From Aliamphritea hakodatensis (lineage in GTDB: Bacteria > Pseudomonadota > Gammaproteobacteria > Pseudomonadales > Balneatricaceae), in assembly GCF_024347195.1 (NCBI RefSeq), contig NZ_AP025281.1:2480001-2544000 (forward strand): a stretch of 64,000 nucleotides of DNA. Reading direction: 5' to 3'. The position numbers were made by a program, and so were the translations under genes. The notes under the pieces were generated by a model. The model had not been told where the DNA came from, did not search any database, and saw nothing but the letters and a program-made list of their open reading frames with translations. Positions 27,689 through 36,759 of this stretch are shown here, piece by piece. How positions within the stretch are numbered: the first letter of the stretch is position 1; every line of letters begins with the position of its first letter.

Positions 27689-29395
27689 ATGAAAATCAGA
27701 ACGAAGCTTGTGAGTGTTTTTTGTTTGTCTATGGCGCTGATCGGGGCTGCACTGGTGGCCGAAAAGGTTGCCGTATCGAAAAATGATTATCAGCTTGTTG
27801 TCAGTGAAAAACGTCATTTATCAACCCTTATTGCTGAAGAGTTCCTGCACAGTTCTAAAAACCTGACCCGTCTGGCACGTACCTACGTTGCCACCGGCGA
27901 TCCTGCCTATGAGAATGCCTATTGGGACATCGTAAAATGGCGCAGCGGGGAGATCCCCCGGCCTGCAGAGACCCATCCGGCACTTTACCCCGGGGTAACT
28001 AAGCCCCAGACAGAGATCATGAAGGAACTGAATTTTACTGAGGCTGAGTTTGCCCTGCTGACAGAGGCGGGTAGCTTATCCAATGATCTGATCAAAACAG
28101 AAGAACAGGCCATGAACAGTGTCCGCCAGCAACAGGTGGTGGCAGGGCCTTTTAAGGCTGTTGCGGAAGAATCCACAGAAGCCTTTGCGATCCGTATTCT
28201 GTTTGATGCCAATTACCATAATGAAGTGACAGAAATAATGCGTCCGGTGGATCTGTTTTTCAATGAAATTGATCAGCGTACATCCGCCGAGCTGTACGCG
28301 GCACAGGCCAGTGCCAACTTCTGGATGAATACCGCATTTACTTTTCAGCTGTTAGTGGCCGGTGCGCTGGTGGCGGTGATCTTTATGACGTTACGTTTAG
28401 TCCTGGCACCGCTGAATGAGGTGGTCACGGCGATGCACGAAATTGCCGAAGGCGAAGGCGATCTGGGCCGCCGTCTGGAAGAAAAAGGCAATGATGAGCT
28501 GACCGATCTGGCCCACAGCTTTAACCTTTTTGCCGCTAACGTGATGGCCATGGTGGAAAAAGTCGGCGCCTCTGTCGAGAATATCTCAGCATCTTCAAGT
28601 CAGCTGGCATCAACCGCTGAAAAAGCGGATTTCGCGATTAATCAGCAGAAAATGTCGATCGATCAGGTATCCTCCGCCAGCCATCAGATGGTTAGCGCGG
28701 TTCATGAAGTGGCCCGTCATGCCACATCGGCAGCAGCGGCGACCAGCCAGTCTGATACAGAAGCCAGCCAGGGCATGCAGGTGCTGGGAAATGCTATCCA
28801 GGAAATAAATGTGCTGACGGAAGAAATTCATCAGGCATCCGGTGCGATTGGTCAGCTGGAGTCAGACAGCAATACTATCAGTTCGATACTGGATGTAATC
28901 CGCGACATTGCGGATCAGACCAACCTGCTGGCGCTGAACGCTGCCATTGAGGCGGCTCGTGCCGGTGAGCAGGGCCGCGGCTTTGCCGTTGTCGCTGATG
29001 AGGTGCGTAATCTTGCTCAGCGTACCCAGGATTCCACCCAGGAAATTCAGGGAATGATCGAACGGTTGCAAAACAGTGCACTGACAGCGGTAAATGTGAT
29101 GCAGCGTAGCCAGGATCAGGCCCAGAGTTGTGTGACTCAGGCTGCTGAGGCCGGTGAGTCACTGCAGAGCATTACCCAGGCTATTTCGGCCATTAACGAT
29201 ATGAATAACCAGATCGCAACCGCCAGTGAGCAGCAGGGAGCAGTAATGGATGAGATCAGTACCAGTATTACCGCAATCCTGAGTCAGGTGGACGAAACCT
29301 CAGCGGGATCACGGAATACCGCCATCAGCAGTGACAGTATGCGGGCTTTATCCATGGAGCTGAAAACACTGGTGGGGCAGTTTAAGGTTGCTTAA
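27689..29395 (+). CDS. Methyl-accepting chemotaxis protein
   Basis: A 568-residue chemoreceptor. TM1 is near residues 7-25, a periplasmic region of about 190 residues follows, TM2 is near 212-233, then HAMP ([21 protein letters not shown]) and the signalling hairpin with [20 protein letters not shown]. The periplasmic region begins with a helix rich in heptads ([25 protein letters not shown]), seen in sensors binding small ligands, but the ligand is unknown. It is monocistronic and ends in a strong terminator. Confidence 0.95.
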   Translation: MKIRTKLVSVFCLSMALIGAALVAEKVAVSKNDYQLVVSEKRHLSTLIAEEFLHSSKNLTRLARTYVATGDPAYENAYWDIVKWRSGEIPRPAETHPALYPGVTKPQTEIMKELNFTEAEFALLTEAGSLSNDLIKTEEQAMNSVRQQQVVAGPFKAVAEESTEAFAIRILFDANYHNEVTEIMRPVDLFFNEIDQRTSAELYAAQASANFWMNTAFTFQLLVAGALVAVIFMTLRLVLAPLNEVVTAMHEIAEGEGDLGRRLEEKGNDELTDLAHSFNLFAANVMAMVEKVGASVENISASSSQLASTAEKADFAINQQKMSIDQVSSASHQMVSAVHEVARHATSAAAATSQSDTEASQGMQVLGNAIQEINVLTEEIHQASGAIGQLESDSNTISSILDVIRDIADQTNLLALNAAIEAARAGEQGRGFAVVADEVRNLAQRTQDSTQEIQGMIERLQNSALTAVNVMQRSQDQAQSCVTQAAEAGESLQSITQAISAINDMNNQIATASEQQGAVMDEISTSITAILSQVDETSAGSRNTAISSDSMRALSMELKTLVGQFKVA

Positions 29396-29428
29396 TTCGC
29401 GTCGCCTGATAAATGACAGGTGAGGAGC

Positions 29429-29458
29429 AAAAGGCCTTCGGATGAAGGCCTTTTTTTT
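29429..29458. terminator. Rho-independent terminator between the chemoreceptor and tetR
   Basis: An 11-bp stem (AAAAGGCCTTC with GAAGGCCTTTT), loop GGAT, and eight Ts. It serves the rightward chemoreceptor and touches the stop codon of the leftward TetR gene. Confidence 0.92.
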
Positions 29459-30032
29459 ATTCTGTGGGCCGGGTCAGGGTTTCAACCAGCGGTAGCAGCT
29501 TGCTGGCGGCCCGGGGATCTTCCTGAACCATGGCGGTGGTAATGGCGCCTTCTTTCAGCAGGCAAAGCGTGTCGGCCAGTTGCTCAGCGGCGGCCGCGTT
29601 CGCAGAAACTCGCTGTGTGTGTTGCATAACCAGTGCGTGGACGTGGGCCTTGTGCGCTTTACAGGCCTGATGCACTGGCGTTTGGGGATCGGTATACTCG
29701 CCACTGGCATTGATAAAGAAACAGCCCCGGAAGTTGCCCAGGGCGTCAGCACGGTCGTTAAACCAGTCATCCAGCCCGTGGAACATAGCGATCAGGGCTG
29801 GCTGGCCGGGTTCTGCCGACGCCATAATATTACCCAGCCAGCCCATAAAAATCTCATCACGGTAATGCAACGCGGCAATAATCAGGGCCTCTTTGCCTGA
29901 AAAATAGCTGTACAGCGTTTTCTTGGCGACACCGGACTGCTGAATAATTTCATTGATGCCAACCGCATGGATTCCCTGGCGGTAAAAGAGTTTCAGGGCA
30001 GTTCGGATAATAAGCTGTTGTTTTTCGGTCAT
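29457..30032 (-). CDS. TetR-family transcriptional repressor
   Basis: A 191-residue repressor with the TetR helix-turn-helix (IIRTALKLFYRQGIHAVGINEIIQQSGVAKKTLYSYF segment, residues 7-44) and an all-helical ligand domain. It is divergent from the HPP gene. The 130-bp gap between them holds two perfect 20-bp operators of the TAGACA-N4-TGTCTA type, so autoregulation and control of the HPP gene are very likely. The sequence resembles repressors controlling oxidoreductases or drug efflux; the inducer is unknown. Confidence 0.93.
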   Translation of the reverse strand: MTEKQQLIIRTALKLFYRQGIHAVGINEIIQQSGVAKKTLYSYFSGKEALIIAALHYRDEIFMGWLGNIMASAEPGQPALIAMFHGLDDWFNDRADALGNFRGCFFINASGEYTDPQTPVHQACKAHKAHVHALVMQHTQRVSANAAAAEQLADTLCLLKEGAITTAMVQEDPRAASKLLPLVETLTRPTE

Positions 30033-30084
30033 GGTAACTCAGACAGCGCTGTTTGCGACACATTTCAACCTGCATATTGACAGA

Positions 30085-30104
30085 GGTAGACAGACTTGTC
30101 TACC
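30085..30104. promoter_or_regulatory. TetR operator 1
   Basis: GGTAGACA-GACT-TGTCTACC is a perfect 8-bp dyad with a 4-bp centre. It lies 53 bp from the tetR start and is a twin of the site 31 bp further on. Confidence 0.85.
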
Positions 30105-30115
30105 ATGCAAAAAAC

Positions 30116-30135
30116 GGTAGACAACTTTGTCTACC
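30116..30135. promoter_or_regulatory. TetR operator 2
   Basis: GGTAGACA-ACTT-TGTCTACC has the same arms as operator 1 and begins 31 bp after it, about three helical turns. It ends 27 bp before the HPP start codon, where it would block initiation. Confidence 0.85.
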
Positions 30136-30162
30136 TGAGCTGTTAACAGGTGAGGAATATCC

Positions 30163-30609
30163 ATGCTGGATTCAAAGTTTTTTCCGTTGGTTGCCGGCAT
30201 AGCGGCTGCCATCACGATATCCGTACTGGCGTATCTTGAGGCATTTACCGGTCAGGGTTTATGGCTGATGGCGCCGTTCGGTGCGTCCACAGTACTGGTA
30301 TTCGGTTTGCCGAAAAGCCCGCTGGCACAACCGAAAAACGTCTTTTTTGGCCACGTGCTTTCGGCGCTGGTCGGTGTGGTGTTTGTCACCTTCGTCGGTG
30401 TAGAGCCGTGGTCGCTGGGTGCCGCAACCGGTGTGGCCATTGCGCTGATGCTGGCAACCGGAACGACCCATCCGCCTGCAGGGGCTAACCCGACACTGAT
30501 TATGCTGACCGGGCAGAGCTGGGGCTTCCTGCTGACGCCGGTTGCAGCAGGTGCAGTGGTCATTATTGCAATGGGCTTTCTGGTCAATAAGTTTGTTCAT
30601 AAACAGTAA
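30163..30609 (+). CDS. HPP family membrane protein
   Basis: A 148-residue inner-membrane protein with four predicted membrane segments. The family-defining motif THPPAGANP lies near residue 105 and the MAPFGASTVLVFG segment near residue 36. HPP proteins are transporter-like; cyanobacterial and plastid relatives carry nitrite, but most bacterial members are unassigned. Here the gene is repressed by the divergent TetR through twin operators, suggesting a role in responding to an inducer compound. Confidence 0.88.
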   Translation: MLDSKFFPLVAGIAAAITISVLAYLEAFTGQGLWLMAPFGASTVLVFGLPKSPLAQPKNVFFGHVLSALVGVVFVTFVGVEPWSLGAATGVAIALMLATGTTHPPAGANPTLIMLTGQSWGFLLTPVAAGAVVIIAMGFLVNKFVHKQ

Positions 30610-30633
30610 CAGCCAGCACTTATAAGGGCTAAT

Positions 30634-30662
30634 AAAAAAGGGATCTTGTGATCCCTTTTTTT
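30634..30662. terminator. Bidirectional rho-independent terminator
   Basis: Arms AAAAAAGGGATC and GATCCCTTTTTT enclose the loop TTGT. The flanking A and T runs suit both the rightward HPP gene and the leftward DUF2889 gene. Confidence 0.92.
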
Positions 30663-30674
30663 GTGGCTGAGTGG

Positions 30675-31265
30675 CTAAGATATTTCTTTAGAAGGGATAG
30701 GCTTTGCAGGGACAGGCTTCCCCTGAAAATAATCTGGCCAGTGCTGTTTTACTACTTCGCCGCGGGTGTTCAGGGCATGGCAGTTATCCAGCATAAAGGG
30801 TTTAGCTTGCGGCATATGTTCGAGACGGGCCAGCTGTTCCTTATGGGTTGCCTGGAATGCGGTTGTGGCTATCGGCCCGAGCAGTTCGAGCAGGTGCGTA
30901 CAGCCGCTGATACCGCCGAAGAGTTCCCGGGTCTGGCGGGTGAAACCTGAAGCAATGCGTAAGCCAATGAGCTTTCTGTAGTGAACGGTAATGTCAGGAC
31001 ACAGGCGATAAGGTGTCAGGTCCATGCTGCTGGCGACATCATGGATGTTCATATCAAGATCAATGGTGATACGCAGGCTCAGATCATGAATGGGTTCGCC
31101 GGCGGGTACCCAACCATCATTGCGCTCCTTCAGGGGGATGGCGCTGGTTTTTATATCAGTCAGATGGCCTTCGATATCCCATAAGCCGTCGTCACGTTTG
31201 TAACCGCGGCAGGTAACCGTACGGGTATGCTGCAGGGCGCGGGGCGCCGGAGATGGTAATGGCAT
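30675..31265 (-). CDS. DUF2889 domain protein
   Basis: A 196-residue cytoplasmic protein of the DUF2889 family (PF11136). The N-terminal pattern is TRTVTCRGYKRDDGLWDIEGH, followed by conserved HDLSLRITID and GCTHLLELLGPIATTA. No catalytic motif is recognised; some relatives sit in aromatic-compound or acyl-CoA gene clusters. It lies between the HPP gene and an EAL-HDOD gene and shows no obvious partner here. Confidence 0.85.
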   Translation of the reverse strand: MPLPSPAPRALQHTRTVTCRGYKRDDGLWDIEGHLTDIKTSAIPLKERNDGWVPAGEPIHDLSLRITIDLDMNIHDVASSMDLTPYRLCPDITVHYRKLIGLRIASGFTRQTRELFGGISGCTHLLELLGPIATTAFQATHKEQLARLEHMPQAKPFMLDNCHALNTRGEVVKQHWPDYFQGKPVPAKPIPSKEIS

Positions 31266-31363
31266 AGGCTGTATATCTTATAGGTTATTGTTGTGTGCTC
31301 TTGCTGCATTGCAACAAGTTAAACCTACGGGGCAGGTTTGTAAATACAGTGTCAGGGGGGAGG

Positions 31364-31399
31364 TGTAACTAAAGCGTCTTTAGCTGCGCTTCAGTTACA
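31364..31399 (-). terminator. Long imperfect hairpin downstream of the EAL-HDOD gene
   Basis: TGTAACTAAAGCG (31364-31376) pairs with CGCTTCAGTTACA (31387-31399) with one mismatch in 13 and a 10-base loop. No U tract follows in either direction, so it may be a processing or stability element rather than an intrinsic terminator. Confidence 0.4.
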
Positions 31400-31436
31400 T
31401 TAACGGCGAGAATTGCTGCGCAATGATCAGACAGCG

Positions 31437-32657
31437 TTAAGTTGACATAGATAACATCGCGTCTTTGCTCCAGTCGAGTGCGGCGCGGTAAGACTCTTCA
31501 TAGGCATCAATATCGATGTCATTCGGCAGGAGATCCCAGTCCCCGGCTTCGTAATGGGTGACGTGTTTAAGAATATCGCCCATTGATCCTGCATGGTCTT
31601 TAATGGCGGATTCAATGTCTTCCCCCAGAGGAACCTGTTCGAGCATGGTTTTCTGATCGATGTCCAGCATGACATGCAGCTGTGACAGGACACCGGTCAT
31701 GAAATAGCTGCTGTCGTTATGGCAGCCCTGGGAGCGGGCAATGGCTTCACACATTTTGCCCCGTAACAGTAATGAGCGGCAGATTTCCTCAGGCTTGCTG
31801 GTACGGTTGGCCAGCGCAATCATGGTTGCCCAGCTGCGGATCTGGTCCATCCCCAGCAGTACAATGGCTTCTGAGAGTGATTCCACCCGTCGAATCAGTG
31901 AATAGGCCGCTGAGTTAACAATACGCAATAGCTTGTAAGTCAGTACCGGGTCCTGAATGATCAGTTCTTCAAGACGTTCCGGGGTGGTGCGCTTGTTTTG
32001 CAACTCGCTGACCAGCACCAGCAGGTTAGCGTGATTGGCTTCCAGTTTACGGCCTTTGATCAGCTTGGGTTTACTGAGAAAATGGCCCTGAAACAGTTTG
32101 AAACCAAGGGCGTGGCAGTGTTCCAGTACTTCCACGGTTTCGATTTTTTCAGCCAGCAGGGTAACGTTAAACGGCCGCAGCAGTTTCACCTGCCGGGCAA
32201 TGTCGTCCGGCGACATCCCCAGCACGTCGACCTTCACGATATGCGCGAGTTTCAAGAGGGGATCAAATTCCGGGCTGTAGACAAAATCATCCAGCGCGAT
32301 GCGGTAGCCTTTCTCGGCCAGACGGGTAACAGCCGCAATGACTTCGTCGTCAGCGGCAATGTCTTCAAGCACTTCAATTACAATCTGCTTGCGGGGCAAC
32401 TCGGGAAAGTCTTCCGATACGAGAAGATCCCGGGTCATGTTAATGAAGGCAGGAACACTTTTCTTGCTGCCATTATCCGCAATGCTGGTGTAAACATTGA
32501 GAATCACATCACAGGTGGCGCTGGAGTCGTTAAATAATGCGTGTTCTGTATCTGCTTCATTACGGTAAAGCAGCTCATACGCAACAACCCGTTGCTGGCA
32601 GTCAAAAATTGGTTGTCTGGCCATCAATACCTGCGAGTGCGCAGCGGTGGTGGTCAT
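31437..32657 (-). CDS. EAL and HDOD domain signalling protein
   Basis: A 406-residue cytoplasmic protein of the YuxH/CdgJ type. The N-terminal EAL-like domain begins ARQPIFDCQQRVVAYELLYR, where the active EAL triad is replaced by ELL, as usual for this subfamily, so c-di-GMP hydrolysis is unlikely. The C-terminal HDOD domain begins near residue 200 (VSELQNKRTTPERLEELI). Such proteins act as non-catalytic regulators of motility or biofilm formation. It is monocistronic. Confidence 0.92.
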   Translation of the reverse strand: MTTTAAHSQVLMARQPIFDCQQRVVAYELLYRNEADTEHALFNDSSATCDVILNVYTSIADNGSKKSVPAFINMTRDLLVSEDFPELPRKQIVIEVLEDIAADDEVIAAVTRLAEKGYRIALDDFVYSPEFDPLLKLAHIVKVDVLGMSPDDIARQVKLLRPFNVTLLAEKIETVEVLEHCHALGFKLFQGHFLSKPKLIKGRKLEANHANLLVLVSELQNKRTTPERLEELIIQDPVLTYKLLRIVNSAAYSLIRRVESLSEAIVLLGMDQIRSWATMIALANRTSKPEEICRSLLLRGKMCEAIARSQGCHNDSSYFMTGVLSQLHVMLDIDQKTMLEQVPLGEDIESAIKDHAGSMGDILKHVTHYEAGDWDLLPNDIDIDAYEESYRAALDWSKDAMLSMST

Positions 32658-32854
32658 ATATGAATGTTCCTTAAAAATATCCCCGATATACTAAGTCCTA
32701 GGTTATATTCACTTGTCCAGCAAGTCAGTATTGGTACTACTCATGATGTGGACTTAATAATTATTCAGTTTTTCTTGTTATTCACGTTATTTCCGTTACT
32801 TAGGGCTAAGCTGTCTGTATAATTGCAGCCCGCATTTTTTTACGATTATCGATT

Positions 32855-33796
32855 ATGAGTATTAACTGGTTCCCGGGTCACATGCACAAGGCGAGGAAAG
32901 AAATCGCCGAAGTGATGAAGGACATAGATGTTGTTATAGAAGTACTGGATGCACGCTTGCCTGTGTCCAGCGAGAACCCGATGGTTTCTTCACTCCGTAA
33001 AGGCACGCCGGTGATCAAACTTTTAAATAAGTGTGATCTGGCAGACCCGGAGCGCAGCCAGCAATGGCTTGAGTACTTCAACAGCCTGCCGGATACCACC
33101 GCAATGCTGATCGATTATCAGCAGAAGAAACTGATCAGCAGGATTCCTGAACTGTGCAAACAGCAGGTACCGGCCCGTGCCAATGCCGGCCGCCCGGTTC
33201 GGGCAATGATTATGGGGATCCCTAACGTGGGTAAATCCACCATGATCAATGCTTTACTGGGTAAGCGTATTGCCAAGGTCGGAAATGAGCCAGCGGTCAC
33301 CAAGGGGCAGAAACGTTTTACCCTTAAAAACGGTATGGCGCTGTCTGATACCCCGGGAATTCTCTGGCCCAAGATCGAGGACCGGGATTCCGGTTACCGT
33401 CTGGCAGCCAGTGGTGCGATAAAAGATACCGCGATCGAATATGAAGATATCGCCATCTATGCGGCAGGTTTTCTGCGCAGCGATTATCCGGAGCTTCTGT
33501 GTCAGCGTTATAAGCTGAAAGAACTTCCGGAGACCGCTGAAGAGGTGCTTGAAAGCATTGGCCGCAAGCGGGCAGGGCTTAGACCCGGCGGGGTGGTTGA
33601 CCTGCACAAGGCTTCCGAGATCCTGCTGAATGAATTACGTTCCGGGCTGCTCGGTAACATCAGCTTTGAAACTGTCGATGAGTGGCTCGCTAAATGGGAA
33701 GCCCAGCGGCTTGAGGCTGAACGGCTTGAACAGGAACGTCTTGAAGAAGAGCGCCTGGCCGCTGAACAGCAAACAGATAAAAGGTCCCGCCGCTGA
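32855..33796 (+). CDS. ylqF: Ribosome biogenesis GTPase YlqF (RbgA)
   Basis: A 313-residue circularly permuted GTPase assisting large-subunit assembly. The motifs appear in permuted order: G4 NKCD near residue 53, then G1 GIPNVGKST near residue 121, then G3 DTPG near residue 166. The N-terminal INWFPGHMHKARKEI is the family hallmark. The C-terminal end is a 35-residue Glu/Arg/Leu-rich charged helix (RLEAERLEQERLEEERLAAE), longer than in Bacillus RbgA. The basic 82-residue protein gene follows after 26 bp. Confidence 0.94.
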   Translation: MSINWFPGHMHKARKEIAEVMKDIDVVIEVLDARLPVSSENPMVSSLRKGTPVIKLLNKCDLADPERSQQWLEYFNSLPDTTAMLIDYQQKKLISRIPELCKQQVPARANAGRPVRAMIMGIPNVGKSTMINALLGKRIAKVGNEPAVTKGQKRFTLKNGMALSDTPGILWPKIEDRDSGYRLAASGAIKDTAIEYEDIAIYAAGFLRSDYPELLCQRYKLKELPETAEEVLESIGRKRAGLRPGGVVDLHKASEILLNELRSGLLGNISFETVDEWLAKWEAQRLEAERLEQERLEEERLAAEQQTDKRSRR

Positions 33797-33822
33797 TTGC
33801 GCCGGGCAGTAAAGGTAACATT

Positions 33823-34071
33823 ATGTCACGAGTTAAAAAGAAACGTACCGGTGGGCAGCCGGTCATCTGGTTAGACGCGCCGCGCCGCAGTGAAAAGCTG
33901 GCAGACCCGGACAGCTATGAAAGCCGTAAGCGTAAAAACCTTGATAAGAAGAAAAAGGTGAAGTCCGTTTATGATAAGCATCAGGATGATCAGGGCAATG
34001 GCGAGGGCGGTTCAGACCAGCGCAAAACCCGCCTTGCTGATAAAATCCGCCAGCTGAAAAAAGACGACTGA
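33823..34071 (+). CDS. Small basic hypothetical protein
   Basis: An 82-residue, highly charged protein rich in Lys, Arg and Asp, with no signal peptide or membrane segment. The central RKRKNLDKKKKVKSVYDKH stretch is strongly basic, and the tail is acidic and probably disordered. I do not recognise a family. It follows ylqF by 26 bp and is followed by a terminator, so it is probably co-transcribed with the ribosome-assembly GTPase; RNA binding would fit its charge but is only a guess. Confidence 0.75.
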   Translation: MSRVKKKRTGGQPVIWLDAPRRSEKLADPDSYESRKRKNLDKKKKVKSVYDKHQDDQGNGEGGSDQRKTRLADKIRQLKKDD

Positions 34072-34087
34072 CGCGGTACTGCCAGGC

Positions 34088-34114
34088 CGTCCGCTGTTCT
34101 GGCGGACGCTTTTT
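34088..34114 (+). terminator. Probable terminator of the ylqF unit
   Basis: A 7-bp stem (CGTCCGC with GCGGACG), a 7-base loop and CTTTTT immediately after. Confidence 0.75.
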
Positions 34115-34223
34115 ATCCGGTTCTGACCGGTATTCTGAGCTTTGTTTTCCCTTTCTGAGAATTTGCGCGATTGCGCAGGCTCTTCTACGGTTATTGCATG
34201 CAGTAACCCCAAGGGAGATTATT

Positions 34224-34469
34224 ATGTCTCATGCTGAAGTACGCCGTGCCGGCGACGCCCCCATGAAACTGGATCTGGTTGAAGGTGAGACCTATTGCTG
34301 GTGCGCCTGCGGGCGCTCATCTACCCAGCCGCTGTGTGACGGATCCCATCAGGGCACCGGTCTGGACCCGGTGGTATTTGTTGCCCGTAAGTCAGAAACC
34401 GTCTGGCTGTGTACCTGTAAACAGTCCCAGCATGCGCCCATGTGTGACGGCAGTCATAAAAACCACTGA
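34224..34469 (+). CDS. CDGSH iron-sulfur domain protein
   Basis: An 81-residue protein with two CDGSH-type motifs, CWCACGRSSTQPLCDGSH and WLCTCKQSQHAPMCDGSH, each supplying three Cys and one His for a [2Fe-2S] cluster, as in the tandem (mitoNEET-3/MiNT-like) subgroup. It probably acts in electron transfer or redox sensing in the cytoplasm. ATG 34224 is preceded by AAGGGAG; an upstream in-frame ATG at 34194 has no such site. Confidence 0.92.
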   Translation: MSHAEVRRAGDAPMKLDLVEGETYCWCACGRSSTQPLCDGSHQGTGLDPVVFVARKSETVWLCTCKQSQHAPMCDGSHKNH

Positions 34470-34555
34470 AGCATTCAGGCATCAGGTCCTGAAGTAAAAC
34501 AGACAGAAAGGAGCCGGCGAAGGGGGTCAACGCCGGTTATAACAGCTGATCAGGC

Positions 34556-35659
34556 TCAGTCTATCAGGCCGTACTCATCTTTCAGAATGGCAATAATCTC
34601 GGCTTTTGGGTTATCCGAGATATGCAGCGTTTCGCCGGTGATTTTTTCGGCAATACCCACATAAGTGTCAGATACAGCGTTCAGTACATCGGCTGGCAGG
34701 GCGTTATCACGGGCCAGCGCCTGGCGCTCATCCATCCGTTCTTTGTTGAGCAGGATGTCAGGATCAGGGAAGTGATTCAGCAGTAACTGGCGGAAACCTT
34801 CCTTGGAGTTCTCGAGCACTTCACCATTACGGTAAGCCGGACCATCCCAGATACGTGATGAGTCAGGCGTACCCACTTCATCCATGTAAATCAGTTTTTC
34901 ACGGCCGCTGGCATCAGTGACGTAACCGAACTCAAACTTAGTATCGACAAAGACCTGATCAAGTGATTCCAGTGCACCGCTGATCAGGTTAAAACCTTCT
35001 TTCAGAAGCTTCTCGTAGGCATCGATATCTTCAGGGCCGGTGAAGTTAAATGCTGCAAAATTGTTGCGGATGTCATCACGGGTGATGTTCACATCGTCGG
35101 CTTCCGGTACACCCGGAATGCCTTTAAGAATGCCTTTGGTGGAAGGAGTAATGAGCAGTTCTTCCAGTTTCTGGTCTTTTTGCAGGCCGTCATTCAGCTG
35201 AATGCCGCAGAATTCACGTCCGCCTTTCGCGTATGCGCGCCACATAGACCCGGTGATGTATTGGCGGCAGATGGCTTCAATCATGACAGGTCTGGCTTTC
35301 TGTACAATCCATACCAGTGGGTGAGGGATATCAAGAATGTGGCTGTCTGCCAGACCGTTTTCACGGAACAGGCGGAACCAGTGGTTAGAGATTGCATTCA
35401 GCGCCGCACCTTTGCCCGGTACGCCGCGCATCCCACCTTCACCGTGCCAGATGCAGTCAAACGCTGAAATACGGTCACTGATCACCATAATAGCCAGCGG
35501 TGCATCGCTGGCGACGTCATAACCCCGTTCAGCGATCAGGCGGCGGCTGTCGGCGTCTGTCAGCCAGTAAACGGAACGTACTTTACCGCTGTGAACCGGG
35601 CTGCCTGTGCGAATAGGCAAATCATCATTTACCGCCAAAACTTTATCGGCAAGACTCAT
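34556..35659 (-). CDS. purC: Phosphoribosylaminoimidazole-succinocarboxamide synthase
   Basis: A 367-residue cytoplasmic enzyme of purine synthesis joining aspartate to CAIR with ATP. Family motifs include HSGKVRSVY near residue 22, [22 protein letters not shown] and the [16 protein letters not shown] segment near residue 275. The length matches the long PurC form of Vibrio and related marine gammaproteobacteria rather than the 237-residue E. coli form. No PurR-type box was found upstream. It is monocistronic; a weak GC stem lies at 34515-34537. Confidence 0.96.
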   Translation of the reverse strand: MSLADKVLAVNDDLPIRTGSPVHSGKVRSVYWLTDADSRRLIAERGYDVASDAPLAIMVISDRISAFDCIWHGEGGMRGVPGKGAALNAISNHWFRLFRENGLADSHILDIPHPLVWIVQKARPVMIEAICRQYITGSMWRAYAKGGREFCGIQLNDGLQKDQKLEELLITPSTKGILKGIPGVPEADDVNITRDDIRNNFAAFNFTGPEDIDAYEKLLKEGFNLISGALESLDQVFVDTKFEFGYVTDASGREKLIYMDEVGTPDSSRIWDGPAYRNGEVLENSKEGFRQLLLNHFPDPDILLNKERMDERQALARDNALPADVLNAVSDTYVGIAEKITGETLHISDNPKAEIIAILKDEYGLID

Positions 35660-36063
35660 GTGTCAGTGTCCTGTATTGCTATTTCAGAGTGTGTATCTGT
35701 ATTTTATCGCGCCGCTGTGACGCCGGAACAAGGCCCCGAAAATACAAAAACGCGGATCTTACCAGATGTCAGCGAAGCTGGCATTTGTTTTCCTGCAAAG
35801 AGACTTCTGGTATCCCTTGTTGTGTGTGAAAAATCACTTAAAATTCAGCCGGATAGAGAATTATTCTGAGGTTCGGCTGTGACGTCTGTGCGGCTTGACC
35901 TGGGAGTATGCTAGCTGACTGAAAAGTCAGAAAATTCAGCCTTTATGACAGGGCGGTTTATTCCTCTGTGACAGACATGTAACATGTGTTTCAATTTTGA
36001 TAAGCCGATTTAATAAGAAGAACGCTTTCCTGAGCAGCGACGGACAGTTACGGATAAATCATA
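35660..36063. other. Divergent intergenic region between purC and the DM13 gene
   Basis: No gene seen. It contains a near-perfect inverted repeat at 35766-35784 (ATGTCAGC-GAA-GCTGGCAT, one mismatch) and a perfect small hairpin at 35915-35930 (CTGACT-GAAA-AGTCAG). No recognised regulator site. Confidence 0.5.
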
Positions 36064-36531
36064 ATGAAGAAATTACTTTTACTGGCGGCGTTTTTAGCCA
36101 CCCTGGCAACAGGCTTTGCTGCGGGTATTTATGCATTACCTATCATGATCGCACCGGCATCGCCGGACAGTGCTCAGCTGTCTGAAATCATCGCTGAAGC
36201 GGAATATACAGCTACTTTTGAGCCGGATATTCCTGGCAGTGACTTCCTTCACTGGGGAGAAGGGCGTGTCGGTATCAGCCGTCATCAGGTGGCCTTCATT
36301 GGTGAACTGGCTCCCGGCCCCGACTACCGTGTCTATCTTGTGCCTCAGTATGTAAATTCTGATCAGGAATTTCTGGCGGTAAAATCCAGTGCATTGCAGC
36401 TGGGTGAGGTGAATACCTTTAACAATTTTCTGGTTGCGTTCGATCAGCAGATCGATTTTACGCAGTACAACACGGTACTGGTGTGGTGCGAAACATTTCA
36501 GAAATATATTTCTGCCAGTCAGTTTCGCTAA
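36064..36531 (+). CDS. DM13 domain protein, exported or membrane-anchored
   Basis: A 155-residue protein with an N-terminal hydrophobic segment (residues 1-25) acting as a signal or anchor. The DM13 domain follows: GEGRVGISRHQVAFIGELAPGPDYRVYLVP near residue 62 and the terminal VLVWCETFQKYISAS with the conserved cysteine. DM13 domains are proposed redox or electron-transfer modules. The mature portion lies outside the cytoplasmic membrane. It is a single gene with no clear partner. Confidence 0.85.
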   Translation: MKKLLLLAAFLATLATGFAAGIYALPIMIAPASPDSAQLSEIIAEAEYTATFEPDIPGSDFLHWGEGRVGISRHQVAFIGELAPGPDYRVYLVPQYVNSDQEFLAVKSSALQLGEVNTFNNFLVAFDQQIDFTQYNTVLVWCETFQKYISASQFR

Positions 36532-36759
36532 CCCCCTGTTTGTCAAAAGCCAGTTCAGTAAAAGCCGGGGGATTAAACACCGGCCCGGTGACTATTTTTG
36601 GCCGTTACAGTGATATAATCACCTGAATTCTTTCCTGCGCCCTTGCTGTTTTTTTCCGACAGTCACGGGGCTGATCTCTGACAAGAAATGGATATCTGCA
36701 TCAGTCTGCCGTTCAGGCCACGTATGCAGCTTTCTGCTCGCTGATTAAAAGGTATTTCC

